A DNA stretch of 64,000 nucleotides from Ephydatia muelleri (lineage: Eukaryota > Porifera > Demospongiae > Spongillida > Spongillidae). Under the pieces are notes generated by a model. It worked only from the letters and a program-made list of their open reading frames with translations, was not told the DNA's origin and made no database searches. Made by a program: the position numbers and the translations under genes. How positions within the stretch are numbered: position 1 is the first letter of the stretch; every line of letters begins with the position of its first letter. Below, in pieces: positions 1 through 12,024 of this stretch. The stretch spans positions 22,154,996-22,218,995 of the forward strand of contig JABACO010000001.1 in assembly GCA_013339895.1 (NCBI GenBank). Direction: 5' to 3'.

Positions 1-3000
1 CACAGCTGGAGCTCCTGTACATGTTGGCACATCTTCATCTGAGAGGGGAGAGGGAAGGTGAGGAGGAGGAGGAGGAGGAGGGGGTGAGGAGAAGATGAGG
101 AGGGGTTGGAGGAGGAGGGAAGAGAAGGGGGATGAGGAGAGGATGATGAGGATCAGTGTATTCAAATACATGCCTCTTATGCTTCAATGTTAGCATGTCA
201 TATTTAGGAATCAGTATAGGGACACTGCACTGCAAGGCTCTCAATAAGACAGCTAGCAGAGGCAACACATGCTGTCTCGTGCATCAGGTCATGAATGTTA
301 AAGAACATAGTAAAATTCCTGCATTTCTGGAACCACCACAGCCCAAATATAATATTTTGAGCATATCTCCTGAATGGTAGGGATTCTTTCATGGTGCCAA
401 ACACAGTGATGAAGCTACATGCTTAAATACATTCATGAGCAAATGCACAAGGAAAAACACGCACACTTGACCACACCCACCTGTTCCTGCTTGAGTCGCT
501 CTCTCTTTCGGACCAGCTCCATGAGAAGCCTTACTCTCTCCAGGTCCTGCCTGAGTGTGCGCCACACCTCCAACTGTTCCACCAACACCTCCCTCTCCTC
601 CGCCACATTCTGATAGAGAAAGAGGGAGATGGTAGGAGGGGGAGGGGAGGGAGGAGGGAGAGGAAGAGGGGAGGGAGGGAGAGGAAGAGGGAGATGGGAG
701 GGGAGGGAGGAGGGAGAGGGAGAAAGAGGGGAGGGGAGGAAGAGGGGGGAGGAGGGGAGAAAGAGGGGGGAGGAGGGGAGAAAGGAAGAATGGAAAAGAT
801 GAGGTGCAGTCTTGCGCCAGAAGTATACAGTTTATTGAAAATAAATTCACATCCTATTTCAACATTTGGGTGGGCCCTACAGCCTGACATCCATACACAA
901 TGTGCACCCAATAATGACTTCCATACTAGACCCAGCACAATTCAAAACACTGCACACTCTCCAACACACACAACCCCCCCCTCTCCAACACACACAACCC
1001 TCCCCCTCCCCCTCCACTTACAGTGGTGTTGGCTCGGTGGCTATGGTTGTTGGAGGCTTGCAGTCTCCTCAGGAGAGGGACACCATTACGAGACTGTCTC
1101 TTCAGCTTCCAGTAGTTCACCAGCTTGGGGATGAACTGGGACTTCTTGTGTAGGCTGACCCTTCCAATGATACGGTCCAGTCTGAAGTGTGTGTGTGTGT
1201 ATAAATTTAGTGTGCACGTGAGTGTGCAAATAAATCACCATCGTGACCACAACATGACATGGATTAATGCCTAACTCTTTGACTGTAGATTGATCAATGC
1301 AAGGTTAAACCAGTTAAACATTTACTTCGAAAAGGGTTATAGCTACCAGTCAATCTAAACCTCCTCTCTTCCCCATCCACTACCCACCTCCTCACTCCCC
1401 TCCCCCTTCCACCCACTCTCTGACCTACACCCCTCCCACCCCACCCACCCTCCCATCCCCCTCACCTGTGCTGAGGTACATAGGGTATATTGACCACAGG
1501 CTGCATCATGGAACTTCTCCTGTCCTCCAGTATCTTGTGTGCCTCTGTGGAGTCCCTCTTCCCCAGCTTCTTGCCCATCCCAGCGTCCACAGAGCCACAC
1601 CTATTGGAAGCACCATCCTCCAAAGTGCAGTCCTCCTCCTCCTCTTCTCCAGGCTCCCTCGATTTCCTCCCTTCTTCCTCTTCCTCCTCCTCCTCCTCTT
1701 CCCTCTCCTCGTTTTCGCCTCCATTCGACTCCTCTTCCTCATCCCCGACCTCCACACCTTTCTTCTCGCGGTCCGCGCTCGTGTCTCCCTCCTCCCCCTC
1801 CACCTTGCCTTCCTCCTCCGCCAACCCCTCCTTCCCCTTCGCGGTGGCCGCGGCCATCTTCTTCTTCTTCACGGACAGCGGCGTGTGCCCGTCGCAGTAC
1901 GCCAGCTTCTTGATCTCGGCCCCCCCCCTGGAGGGTACCTCGATCTTCATGTGCAGCCCGGCCTGCTGGGCGCAGGTCACGTGGAACGCCACGTAGCAGT
2001 TGGCCTTGGCGCACTGGATGCAGGCCCCGCCCCTCTTCCTGCACAGGTAGCAGGTGAGCTTCCAGCGGGCCGAGGGGATCTCCCTGATCCCGTCGATCGG
2101 CTCCAGGAAGACCGTGTTGGCAAACTGGACCTCCGGGATCCAGAGCGCGCACACCACGTGGGCCCACCTCCCCTCCACCGTCTGCTTGAAGGCCCCGCCT
2201 TTGCTCGGGCACAGGACGCAGTCGACGGCCCGGGACGGGGACTGGAGGCAGCGCCGGCAGAGCCACTGGCCCTCGGGGATGTAAGGCACCCCGTAGCACT
2301 CCTGGTGGACGGCCAGGTTGCACATGTCGCAGAAGAGGATGGCGTTGGTGTTGTGGCACTCCCCGTCGTTGCAGATGCAGCAGACGGCGTTCTCGTCGAT
2401 GTTGTACGGGTTCCCAGCCCCTCTCCCGTCCTCCCCGACGCTCCTCACCTCGAAGAAGCACTCCTTCTCGAGGCGGTCCATGAGGATCTCGAAGGCCTCC
2501 TGCGGGACGGCCGTGAGGCCCTGGCTCTTGCGGTCCTCGTTCACCAGGGTGAGCCACTGGTAGTCCTCTTCGTCCATATCGTACTCCACCATATCGTCCA
2601 GGTCCTCGGCCGACTGCTCCACGAAGCGGTAGTAGGCCGGGTCGCGGGATGGGGCGTCCGGATACTCTAGGTTATCGAGGACGGTGAAGTCGGCCACCAG
2701 GCGGCTCAGGGCGCTCTCCGAGGAGGACGCGGCCGACGGGTCTTTGGAGGTGTTCTTTTTAGAGCGCCGCTTCCCTTTGTTCTTCGTCGCGGACTTGCTC
2801 GCGCTCTTGGGAGTCTCGCACTTGGCCCTCCGTTGAGGTGTGCGAGAGCCCGTCGAGCGTTGGGAGGAGGAAGGCGCGTTCGGGTCGACGGGGTCTTGGG
2901 TGGAGGCGGCGGCGGTAGCCCCTGTCGTTTCGGCGGGCTCTTTTCCCGCCGTCTCTTCCCCGCCGTGGGTTTCCTCGTCCTCGTCGTCGCTGGCGAAGAC

Positions 3001-3345
3001 CGCGTCCAGGTCGTGATCGATCTCGATGCGGTAGTACTCGTTGTTGAACTCCACCTCCACCATCCGCTGGGATTCGGCCCATGTGAGGTCCCGCCTGACC
3101 CGCCTCCTCACGATCCCGCCCGGGGAACCCGGGGTACCGTGAGGTGTGCCCCCGACGGAGGCGCCACCTTCCCCTCTCCTGGACCTGCACCTGGGAACCT
3201 TGGTCGGGGGTCCGATCTGACCGAGGTGATACATGATCCCCGTCAGGCTGCGGTACGTCTTCAGACACGCGGGGCATTTGAAAGGCGCGTGGTGGCCTCG
3301 TATGGTTCTGGCTATCTCTGCAAGGTCGAGCTCTTCGTTCTCCAT
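1..3345 (-). CDS. BRPF1-like: BRPF/peregrin-type chromatin reader, 5' part (C2H2, EPL-like, PHD-knuckle-PHD), runs off the left edge
   Basis: Scaffold subunit of MOZ/MORF/HBO1 histone acetyltransferase complexes; nuclear. Exons read on the minus strand: 3345-1466, 1181-1022, 609-481 and 38-1 (continuing outside), each with AG/GT borders and matching phase. The first exon gives about 627 residues: a C2H2-like finger (C24, C27, H40), a basic stretch near 170-200, an EPL1-like region around 215-305, PHD1 near 322-366 (CCICNDGE...HQECYGVP), then a zinc knuckle and extended PHD2 to about 485, and a very acidic low-complexity segment after 505. The next exon carries the diagnostic helical motif [19 protein letters not shown] and the following one [18 protein letters not shown], both typical of BRPF proteins. 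ATG 3345 is chosen because an in-frame TGA lies just upstream. Bromodomain and PWWP would lie beyond position 1. Which vertebrate BRPF paralogue is closest cannot be told. Confidence 0.95.
619..790. repeat. purine-rich low-complexity tract in a BRPF intron
   Basis: GGGAGGA/GGAGAG-type sequence with almost no pyrimidines on the plus strand, inside the BRPF intron between exons 1022-1181 and 481-609. A similar tract lies at 41-150 in the next intron. The ORFs it produces are composition artefacts. Confidence 0.85.
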
Positions 3346-3775
3346 GTCCGGCGCTTCGTCTGTCTCAGGAGCAACAAATCATTGTTCAAAGTAAGCCAAT
3401 AAATGCCCACCCAGAGCTAAGAAGCCTAATGTGTTAACTTAAAATAGACGAAACGTAGTTCTCGCTTTGGTTGAGACCACTTCTCTTGATCCTTAAGAAC
3501 AGCCTTCACTCTAACCAACACTCCGAACGATGCTCTATGTCTACACAACGAGTTCTACTTCATAAGGTGACTTCGCGCCAAATAGACCTAAAATTCCAAA
3601 TGGGCGGCCATTTTCTATACTTCAAAACGTTATAATACAGCACATGACATCACGCGATGATGTGAAACAGATGCTTGGGGCGTGGCTTATCAATAATATT
3701 GCTCGCGTACTTCTAGAAGTCTGTTACTTCCGTTAGCCAGGGTCTTTATAAACTGCTGTGCCGTTTATCGGAACC
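3346..3775. promoter_or_regulatory. Divergent intergenic region between BRPF (minus) and ALAS (plus), probable bidirectional promoter
   Basis: Only about 430 bp separate the two start codons, which point away from each other. The stretch contains a YY1-like motif (GCGGCCATTTT near 3604) and an inverted repeat CATCA-CGCGA-TGATG at 3648-3662. A TTTATAAA at about 3745 is too close to the ALAS ATG to act as a TATA box for it. Promoter function is inferred from gene arrangement only. Confidence 0.55.
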
Positions 3776-5733
3776 ATGCAAGCAATGAGTTATCTCGCAG
3801 CCTGTCCCTTCCTCAACAAGGCTCCCTTCTCCATGCTGAAGGTGGCGGGAAAGTCGCTCGACACCATCGCGGCTCGTTGTCCTGCCATGAAGAGAGTCTT
3901 CCACACGGGCAGTAACGTGTCTTCGTCTCTCAGCGTTGGTAAGTCCAACCATTTTATATCTATATGTAATATGTATATCTTTGTTGATCTTTGTTGGTGG
4001 TTTTATTACTGCTGCCTTCACCTTTTTTTTTTTTCTGTCTCTTGTTCTCCTTTCTCTTTTTGTTGCGTGTTGTTCATAACTGGATCTACTTCGCAGACCG
4101 AATCTTTCGTAGCGCTCACTCTTCGATCTCCACGCCCACTGGCAAGTGCCCCTTCCGCGACGCCATGCAGAAGCAATCGATGAGCTCCAAGCCAGCTGCT
4201 GCCGATCCTCCCCAGCCGACGGATTCCGCCGCCGTTCAAGAGGAGAAGAAAAGCGCGGAACACGCAGCGTGCAAGTGTTACACAGAAGGTCTTCAGCCCC
4301 AAGGTGAGCGCCGTCGGATACTAGTACTATCTCTCCGGACTCCCCCGCCCAAGGGTGTGTGCATGTGAAGGATACTTATCCCTGCTCGCTCTCTCTTACT
4401 CTCCCTTCCTCTCTCTCTTATCCCCTCGTCAAATTTGTATAGGAAACTGCCCATTTAAATGGAAGGAATTCATCACCTCTTCTGTCAAGGACACCTTCTC
4501 CAAGTCCTTCGCATCACCACCTTCCCATGCGACCACGACTGCCGCCCAAACCAACACGATGCCCCGTACAGGTACGCGCGTACGGGAACGTCCGTGGACT
4601 CTCCGCGGTATTGTAACACGATAGAGTGTAGCTCTCTTGTTATTGCTTGTGAAAAGAAATAAAAGGAAAGAAACCAAATTTTCTCCAAGTCACTACTAGT
4701 GACCTTGTATTGACCTTTTGTGACACAGTGTTATGGTCGGGTGAAGTTTCTAAAAAAATGCCTCGTAAAAAATTAGAGACTTGCCTTATAAGGTATCTAG
4801 TAACGTTAAGTGTGTAGGTGGTGTGTTTGTATGGTGTGGAGGGGGGGAGATATTGAGTATGGTGTGGAGGGAGATATTGGGTATGGTGTGGAGGGAGACA
4901 TTTGGGAAGCCACATGCATCCAGTCATGGGGTGGTTTGTTTGGGGCACCCTCGTATATCGCATTTGTAAATATTGGTTTGGGGGGGGGGGGGGGGGGAGG
5001 GGCAAGACTCACCTTCAGTAGGTGCACTTATCTCCTTGTTCCGGCTATCGCTGCTAGCATGAACTGTTGTGTCACTTGCTGGAAACAAATTGTCTGCTAA
5101 CGTCCATCCTATTTACCCTTGGATCAAATTTTTACACATAAAAGTTGCAACGACATACAGTAGTGCTGAAGGGGGTGGGTCCATCAGTATGATGGGAACA
5201 GTGATGGGGGCAGGGGAGGGATAGTGCAGAAATGAACACACTTCTCACCCTCTCTCCTCCTCCCCCCCCCCCCACCTTCTCTCCCTCGTCGAACACCAGC
5301 TGACGGGAAGCTTGATTACAACCAGCTCTTCGAAGCCAAGATCCAGGTCAAGCGTAACGACAGCACTTATCGCAAGTTCCGGGTCATGGCGCGATCGGCA
5401 GACAAGTTTCCTCACGCCAAGCACTACCCTGACCCCTCCGTCTCCATGGAGATGGGGAGGGACGTGACAGTGTGGTGCAGCAATGACTACATGGGAATGA
5501 GCAAGCATCCCGAGGTCATCAAGGCAGCTGTGTGAGTGGGGAGAGGGTGGTGGGAGGGATGAGGGAGTGTGGTGTTCAGTGGTGGCATTTTGTTTCAACT
5601 GCATTTGTTTTTTTGTTTTTTTTTTGTTTTTTTTTTTTAAGGAGGGAGGGGATTGTGTTTTTGGTGTGTGGTCTGCCTGGAATGGTTTTATTGCACGATA
5701 GTAACTTTACATATGTCAGCACAAAATGTGTGT

Positions 5734-5765
<32 letters not shown>

Positions 5766-6409
5766 TCGTGTGTGTGTGTGTGTGTGCTGTGTGTGTGTGT
5801 GCTGTGTGTGTGTGTGTGTGTGTGTGTGTGCACATAATGTAATACATGTTCAGGTTTAACCGATTAACGCCGAGAGACGCATATCTGCATCGAAGATGTG
5901 TTTACAGTTTCCAATGAACTCTTCCAGACCAATTGAAACATTATACCTACATTTTAGAAGTTATTCACGTTCACGGCTTCATTTAATATTGCTGAAACCC
6001 CCCACTTCCTGCTACCCAACATTCCTCTGCTGCCTCATTTAGTTGATTTTGGACAACTCTACTGTAGCTAAACAAAAATATTCCGACGTTAATTGGTTAA
6101 AACACAATCTTCCACAAGCTTACAGTTCAACAATCAAAGGTTAGCAGCCAGAGTTCTGGTGTTCCACAGGTTTATGGGCAAAGGAGCCAGGTGTGGTCTG
6201 TGTGCAGATGACAGACCGGGCACAGGATTCTCCTTTGAAACATAATAAAAGCCATGTATATGTGTGGATGATAGAGGATGCTCCAATATGCTTATAACAA
6301 TTGCATAAAAAACTGACATCTTCTTTGCTCACTTAAACAAGCTGTGCAGAAGAGAATGCAAGGTAGATTACAGTGCAATGCCATGGGGAAAAAAATATGC
6401 TAGTCTTGG

Positions 6410-6474
<65 letters not shown>

Positions 6475-7345
6475 CGTATCCTGTTGCTGGCATTGTGGTA
6501 CACTGTTATGGCTTCACACGAGCCAACACGAAGTGACCTGTGCCATGAAATCCTGTACGAAACTGGACGTAACCTCCAACCTCTTGAAACGTTTTCCCAC
6601 CCCATGCACTCGGGCAGCCTCCACACAATAACCACTCCCCCTTTTGTGCAAAACATTGTCCTTAAGCTACGTGTATGAGACGCAACACTTACACACAAAG
6701 CAATTTAAGTGCTCTTAAAAAGATAAAGTGACATTCCGTGTCATTATGTATGCTGTACATGTAGTTGTCAAACACATAGCTCCTTCTGTGCATGTAGTTG
6801 TCAAGCACATAGCTCCCTCCTGGGTTAAGTGTTCCAGAATGGTCTCGCTCAGACTCTCAAAGCCACCCTCCCCCCTTGCCACCCTCCCCCTCTGCCACCC
6901 TCCCCCTCTACCAGACCTCATGTTGGCACCAGGCAGCTGGATATCCTCTGGTGGGTGTATGTTCCCCTAGGAGGGGATGCCTGTTCATGGATGAGAGTAG
7001 CCCTGGGAAAACAAAACAAGGGGTAATCATTAGTATGTATCCGGAAGTTAGTCCAAATAGCCCTTGCGAACGGAAGGCTGTGTGTGTGTGTGTGTGTGTG
7101 GGTTCTGTTGCTATATACAGTATATATAGTATGTGATCAGATATCCTGTAGTCTAATTTTGTGCAACCCAAAACATGGTGCCCTGTTTTCCCCTTAATGA
7201 TATCCTTACATGTGCACACTCACTGCACGCACACATGCACACACACACATGCACACATGCACACACACACACACACATGCACACGCATGAATGCACACCA
7301 CACACACTGCACCACTCATCCACACTTTGTACAAACCAAACACAC

Positions 7346-7384
<39 letters not shown>

Positions 7385-9244
7385 GAGGCGATAAAGGAGC
7401 ATGGCTTTGGAGCGGGAGGCACTCGCAACATCTCGGGCTCCTCCTACCACCACGTGGCCCTAGAGAGGGAGCTGGCCGACCTCCACCGGAAGGAGAGCGC
7501 CCTCATCTTCTCCTCCTGCTATGTGGCCAACGACACAGCCCTCACCACCCTGGGCAAGATGATCCCCAACTGCGTCATCTTCTCCGACCAGGGCAACCAC
7601 AACTCCATGGTGGTCGGAATGATCCACTCGGGCGCCAAGAAGGAGGTCTTTCGCCACAACGACCCGCTCCACCTGGAGGAGCTCCTCAGGAAGTACGACC
7701 CCGCCCACCCGAAGATCGTAGCCTTCGAGTCGGTCCACTCCATGACAGGGGCCATCTGCCCCCTAGGGGAAATGTTGGACGTGGCCCACCGCTACAACGC
7801 CCTCACCTTTGTGGACGAGGTGCACGCCGTGGGGCTGTACGGGGAGCGTGGGGGCGGGGTTGGGGAGAGAGACGGAGAAATGCACAGGATGGACGTCATC
7901 TCGGGGACGCTGGGGAAGGCGTTTGGGACGGCCGGGGGCTACATCGCCGGCTCTGCGCAGCTGGTGGACATGGTCCGGAGCTACGGGGCGGGGTTCATCT
8001 TCACAACGGCCATGCCACCCGTGCAGGCCGTGGCGGCGCGGAGGTCGGTGCAGGTGCTCAAGTCGGAGGAGGGGAGGGCGCTGAGGGAGAGGCACCAGGG
8101 ACTGGTGAGGAGGCTCAAAGGGTCCCTCGTGGAGGCGGGGCTGCCGGTGATCCCCTGTCCCAGCCACATCATACCACTGCACGTAAGTGGAGGTGGGGGG
8201 GAGGGGGAGGGGGAGGTGGTGCTTCTGTGTGGGTGCTTGTGTGAGGGTGTGATGACAGTGATTTGTGGAGGGGGCGATCATTTCTGTACTGGTACTATTT
8301 GCATGAGGGAGAGGAGAAAGGTGTTTAGAGGGAGACGAGGGAGGGTGTTTAGAGGAGACAAGGGAGGAGATGAGTCAGAGGATGTGGGGTGATGATGTCA
8401 TATTTGGCACCTCTTGTGAAGGACTTTGTTATTGTCCTGTATGGTTTGGGTAATGTAATATTGCACACGTTTTTTTTTTTATCCCTACATCCTGTGCACT
8501 CCTCCCTCCCCTCCCCTCTCCCCCCTTTCGAGATTTGTCACTCCTCAGAGCAATGCGCCTCTCTAGTTGCCTGCTATGTTTACTACCCACACTGCGCGTC
8601 ATTCGTGCACTAACCCTTGAAGGAATGAGATTGGACATGTGAACCAAGACAGGATACCCCTGCTATGGCGTACTGCTAAACCCTGCTATGGCGTACTGCT
8701 AAACCCTGCTATGGCGCACTGCTAACCCCTGCTATGGCGTACTGCTAAACCCTGCTATGGCGTACTGCTAAATCCTGCTATGGCGTACTGCTAACCCCTG
8801 CTATGGCGTACTGCTAACCCCTAGTATGGCGCACTGCTAACCCCTAGTATGGTATTGCGATTAATTAGTCATCGCCGCGTAGTCTCGGCTGTTGCGCGAT
8901 ATTATGTCACGTAACATTGGGTCTGGGCACGCGACATCCGATTCAATCATCAACTCCATCGCTCTGGTCACTAGGTGGGCGACCCTAAGCGATGCACGGC
9001 AGCCTCGTACCTGCTCATGGAGAAGCACCGCATCTACGTCCAGGACATCAACTACCCCACCGTGGAGCGAGGCGAGGAGCGACTGAGGATCGCGCCCTCC
9101 CCGCACCACGACGAGCAGATGCAGAGGCACTTCGTGGACGCCCTCGTGGACGTTTGGCACACCCTGGAGCTGCCCTTCACCAAGGTCGAGAGGGCGTGTC
9201 AGTATCACGAGCGACAGCCCGTCCCCGCCCCCGCGGCGGCTTGA
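3776..9244 (+). CDS. ALAS: 5-aminolevulinate synthase, mitochondrial, complete six-exon gene (about 599 aa)
   Basis: Condenses glycine with succinyl-CoA to 5-aminolevulinate, the first and rate-limiting step of animal heme synthesis; mitochondrial matrix, PLP-dependent. Exons: 3776-3938, 4097-4303, 4443-4571, 5300-5531, 7384-8182, 8975-9244; all borders are AG/GT, phases match and the total is exactly 600 codons with the TGA. The N-terminus is a presequence-like region with CP dipeptides of heme-regulatory type at residues 10, 35, 72 and 126 (three are followed by Phe). The catalytic core follows ([35 protein letters not shown]) with the PLP lysine at about 422 in [13 protein letters not shown]. 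The last exon gives the normal C-terminal domain. ATG 3776 was chosen because the usual [13 protein letters not shown] leader begins there. No iron-responsive element loop was seen upstream. It converges on the ferritin gene. Whether it corresponds to vertebrate ALAS1 or ALAS2 cannot be decided; a single ancestral type is likely. Confidence 0.97.
5729..5832. repeat. (TG)n microsatellite in ALAS intron 4
   Basis: Interrupted TG run with TGC and TTCG interruptions. The same intron (5532-7383) also has TG/CA runs at 6411-6471, 7079-7100 and 7219-7382, the last directly abutting the 3' splice site of exon 5. A 30-bp direct duplication lies near 6755-6815. No other gene is visible in this 1.85-kb intron. 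Confidence 0.95.
7219..7382. repeat. (CA)n-rich tract ending at the ALAS exon 5 acceptor
   Basis: CA-rich sequence including a pure run at about 7350-7382 ends in CACAG, which is itself the 3' splice site of exon 5. The usual polypyrimidine tract is therefore replaced by an alternating CA repeat. Confidence 0.9.
8657..8852. repeat. 23-bp minisatellite in ALAS intron 5
   Basis: About 8.5 tandem copies of a 23-bp unit beginning CCCTGCTATGGCGTACTGCT; copies differ at a few positions (GTACTG/GCACTG, CTGCTATGG/CTAGTATGG), with the most divergent at the right end. Non-coding, about 120 bp before the last ALAS exon. Confidence 0.93.
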
Positions 9245-9494
9245 ATGCCGACACCGTGGCGGGAAAAAAAAATCATGAGCTTTTGATTTATTTTTTGTAG
9301 TTTTAGTACGTGTTCGTTTCTTTTAGTTCAGTTTTAAGCTCAGCATAAAGTATTGTTACATCATCTTTCGGATGTGTGTGGTGATGTGTCGTGTTTGCGC
9401 ATGCGCACGTACTTAACCTAACCTGTTCACTGCTGGATAGCGTACAGCGGCGATAGTGATACATGTGTGTTGCATTAGTTTATTTACATGTAGG

Positions 9495-11967
9495 TCATTC
9501 GCCCAAGGTCTCGTGATCGAAGTGATATTCCCCGTGACCTGGACCGACCCGCTGGAGATTGGTGACGTAACCAGAGATAATTTTCATGCGCTCCACTTGG
9601 TCTGTCAAGAGCTCCCTTTTTATGAAATGCGACATCTGCGTGCGTGGGAGAAATTTACCAAGGTGAAAGTGAAACCGGCGCAATGTATGCAAGCGTGCCA
9701 TACATCTACACAACTACTCCCTTCCCCTCCTCCTCCTCCACCCCTCCCCCCCCCCCCCCCCCCCCCCCCCGCCACACATGTACATGGCACATACAGATCA
9801 TGCAAGAAATACATGTATTTATAATATCATATACATATTGGTAAATAGTTACTTGTGTTCATTAATTAACTTGAAACAATCTTCGTTTTATTAATTATTT
9901 GATTTGGGACAGTTTCCGCGAAAATTGCCCCACGGTTAAAATGTTATAAAAATGCATCGCGTAATCGCTATAACTTCCCAACGGATAACGCTATCGACTT
10001 CCTATTTTCAACACTTCATACTACACCATTTCACTATGAAGTGTTGAAAATAGGAAGTCGATAGCGTTATCTGTTGGGAAGTTATAGCGATGCAAACGCG
10101 ATGCATTTTTATAACATTTTAACCGTGGGGCAATTTTCGCGGAAACTGTCCCATTTTATTATTATATAATTATATTGCAATATTAGCACACAAGAAATAA
10201 AATGCTGCCAACCAGTGATGACCAATGAAGGTCCAGCTCTTGACAGCAGAGCTCTTGCACAGGACCTCACCAAAATGAGGCTGGGTCTGCCATAAATGGA
10301 AGCAGTGGCCTTGGACTTATTATATACAATAATAATACATAGCTCTCCTAAGCAGAGCATTCAAATTGTTTTAGTTACTCTATTTATGTATATAGTGTAT
10401 TAGTCATAAGAATAACGATGTAGCTGATATACATTGTTTACTCCTGTATAAAATAGTAATAAGTTTGTTATACATTTAGACTTACGTGCATTTATTCCCA
10501 TTCGTGTATTCTGTTGCTGTAATGATTATTAATAATATACAACACATTCCCTAAGGCACAACCTAATTGCAGTTAGGAGGTCCCTGGCCAGGATTATGAT
10601 CATTATGATTATTGAGAATACAAGAATGCATGAATACATGTATACCTTAAAACTACTAAACTATACATATAAAGTAACTAAACCAAATTACATGCTCTAC
10701 TGAGGAGGGCTCTGGCATTGCACCTCACTATGATCATTATTATTATTATTATTGGTGTGCATATTTGTTTGTAAAAAAAAATTGTATAATTACTGTTAAT
10801 TTAAAAAGCCATTATATTCAAGATCCAAAAAGTCATAACTAGTTCTAATAAATATCATTATAATTAGAATAGGTAGCAATTAAAAGAATAATGCAAAACC
10901 TCTGTCTAAAGTAGTAAATCTGCTAGCTAACTGATTTTAATATCCAGGCCACTTACACAGTGGTTGTATTTTTTTAATTGTTTTTTATTTGTAAACACCT
11001 GACATACTAGCTAGGGATGAAGCTGCAAGCCCTTATTATTGATATGAATTACTGACCTGATTGATATAGTATCAGTTAACAAAGATGTCTGTTGTACCAA
11101 TGTACCACTGATGAACATTTTTATATGTGTATAGAGATCAAGCTCAATATCACTTTGACAAATACTACCAAACAGCGTCTGTGAATTGGGTAATTATGAG
11201 AGCATCACCAGCTAATTTATACTTTCTCAAATAATGTTATTGTTTGATCCTTCTGGCACACTGATGTGCCTCAATGAGCTATTCAAATGGGTGCTTTTAA
11301 TTATGTCCATTTCTTAGTACGCAAAGACAAGGATGAGTACATTTAATTTACCGTATTTTACAAACCATATGCATTACTTTGAAAGCATGAAATGCACGTA
11401 AGTTTGATACATGCTACAACGGCGCATGTACAACACCCGCCTATCCACCCTCACAACAGATACACGCACGAACAGATATACAGGTTGTCGCACAATCTCA
11501 GTGCGTAGTATGCATTTATCTAGTATGCAATAATCATTTTATTTATTAAAATCATGTAAATTCACGTGCGTATAAAGACAAATAATTCCAAAATAATAGT
11601 CTTTAATTACATAAGCAAGGCTTCGGCAGTCGGAGGAGGGGGGTTGAGGTGTGTGGGTGTGGGGTGGTTGCTGCTGAGACTTTGATTTTATTGGTGTGCT
11701 GTACGGTGTATGTAAAATTTGCAATTAAACATATTTATAAATCAATAGAGATGATGCTCAATTGTAAGCTTAGTAAACACCAAATCATGGATTTGAATAC
11801 ATGTAACTATGTAACTATGTTTTTTATGCAACTGAAAATTTTAATAAAGTTACGATTCATATAACCATAATGTACATATTATATTGAACATGAATGATCT
11901 GAACTGGTTGCCTGCATGTACTATGAACTCAGTACCGACAACACAACACAAACAATGGAGACAACGC

Positions 11968-12024
<57 letters not shown>

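Noticed and set aside
1468-2670. 400-codon plus-strand ORF
   Set aside because: Antisense shadow of the GC-rich BRPF exon; the minus strand carries clear PHD fingers.
3745-3752. TATA box for ALAS
   Set aside because: TTTATAAA is about 25 bp before the ATG, so a TATA-positioned start site would fall at or after the start codon.
7161-7394. His/Thr-rich ORFs over CA repeats (also at 5576, 11884, 47831 and 48741)
   Set aside because: Microsatellite translations with no coding context.
9456-9824. 122-codon plus-strand ORF
   Set aside because: Antisense of ferritin exon 3, whose minus-strand reading gives the canonical ferritin C-terminus.
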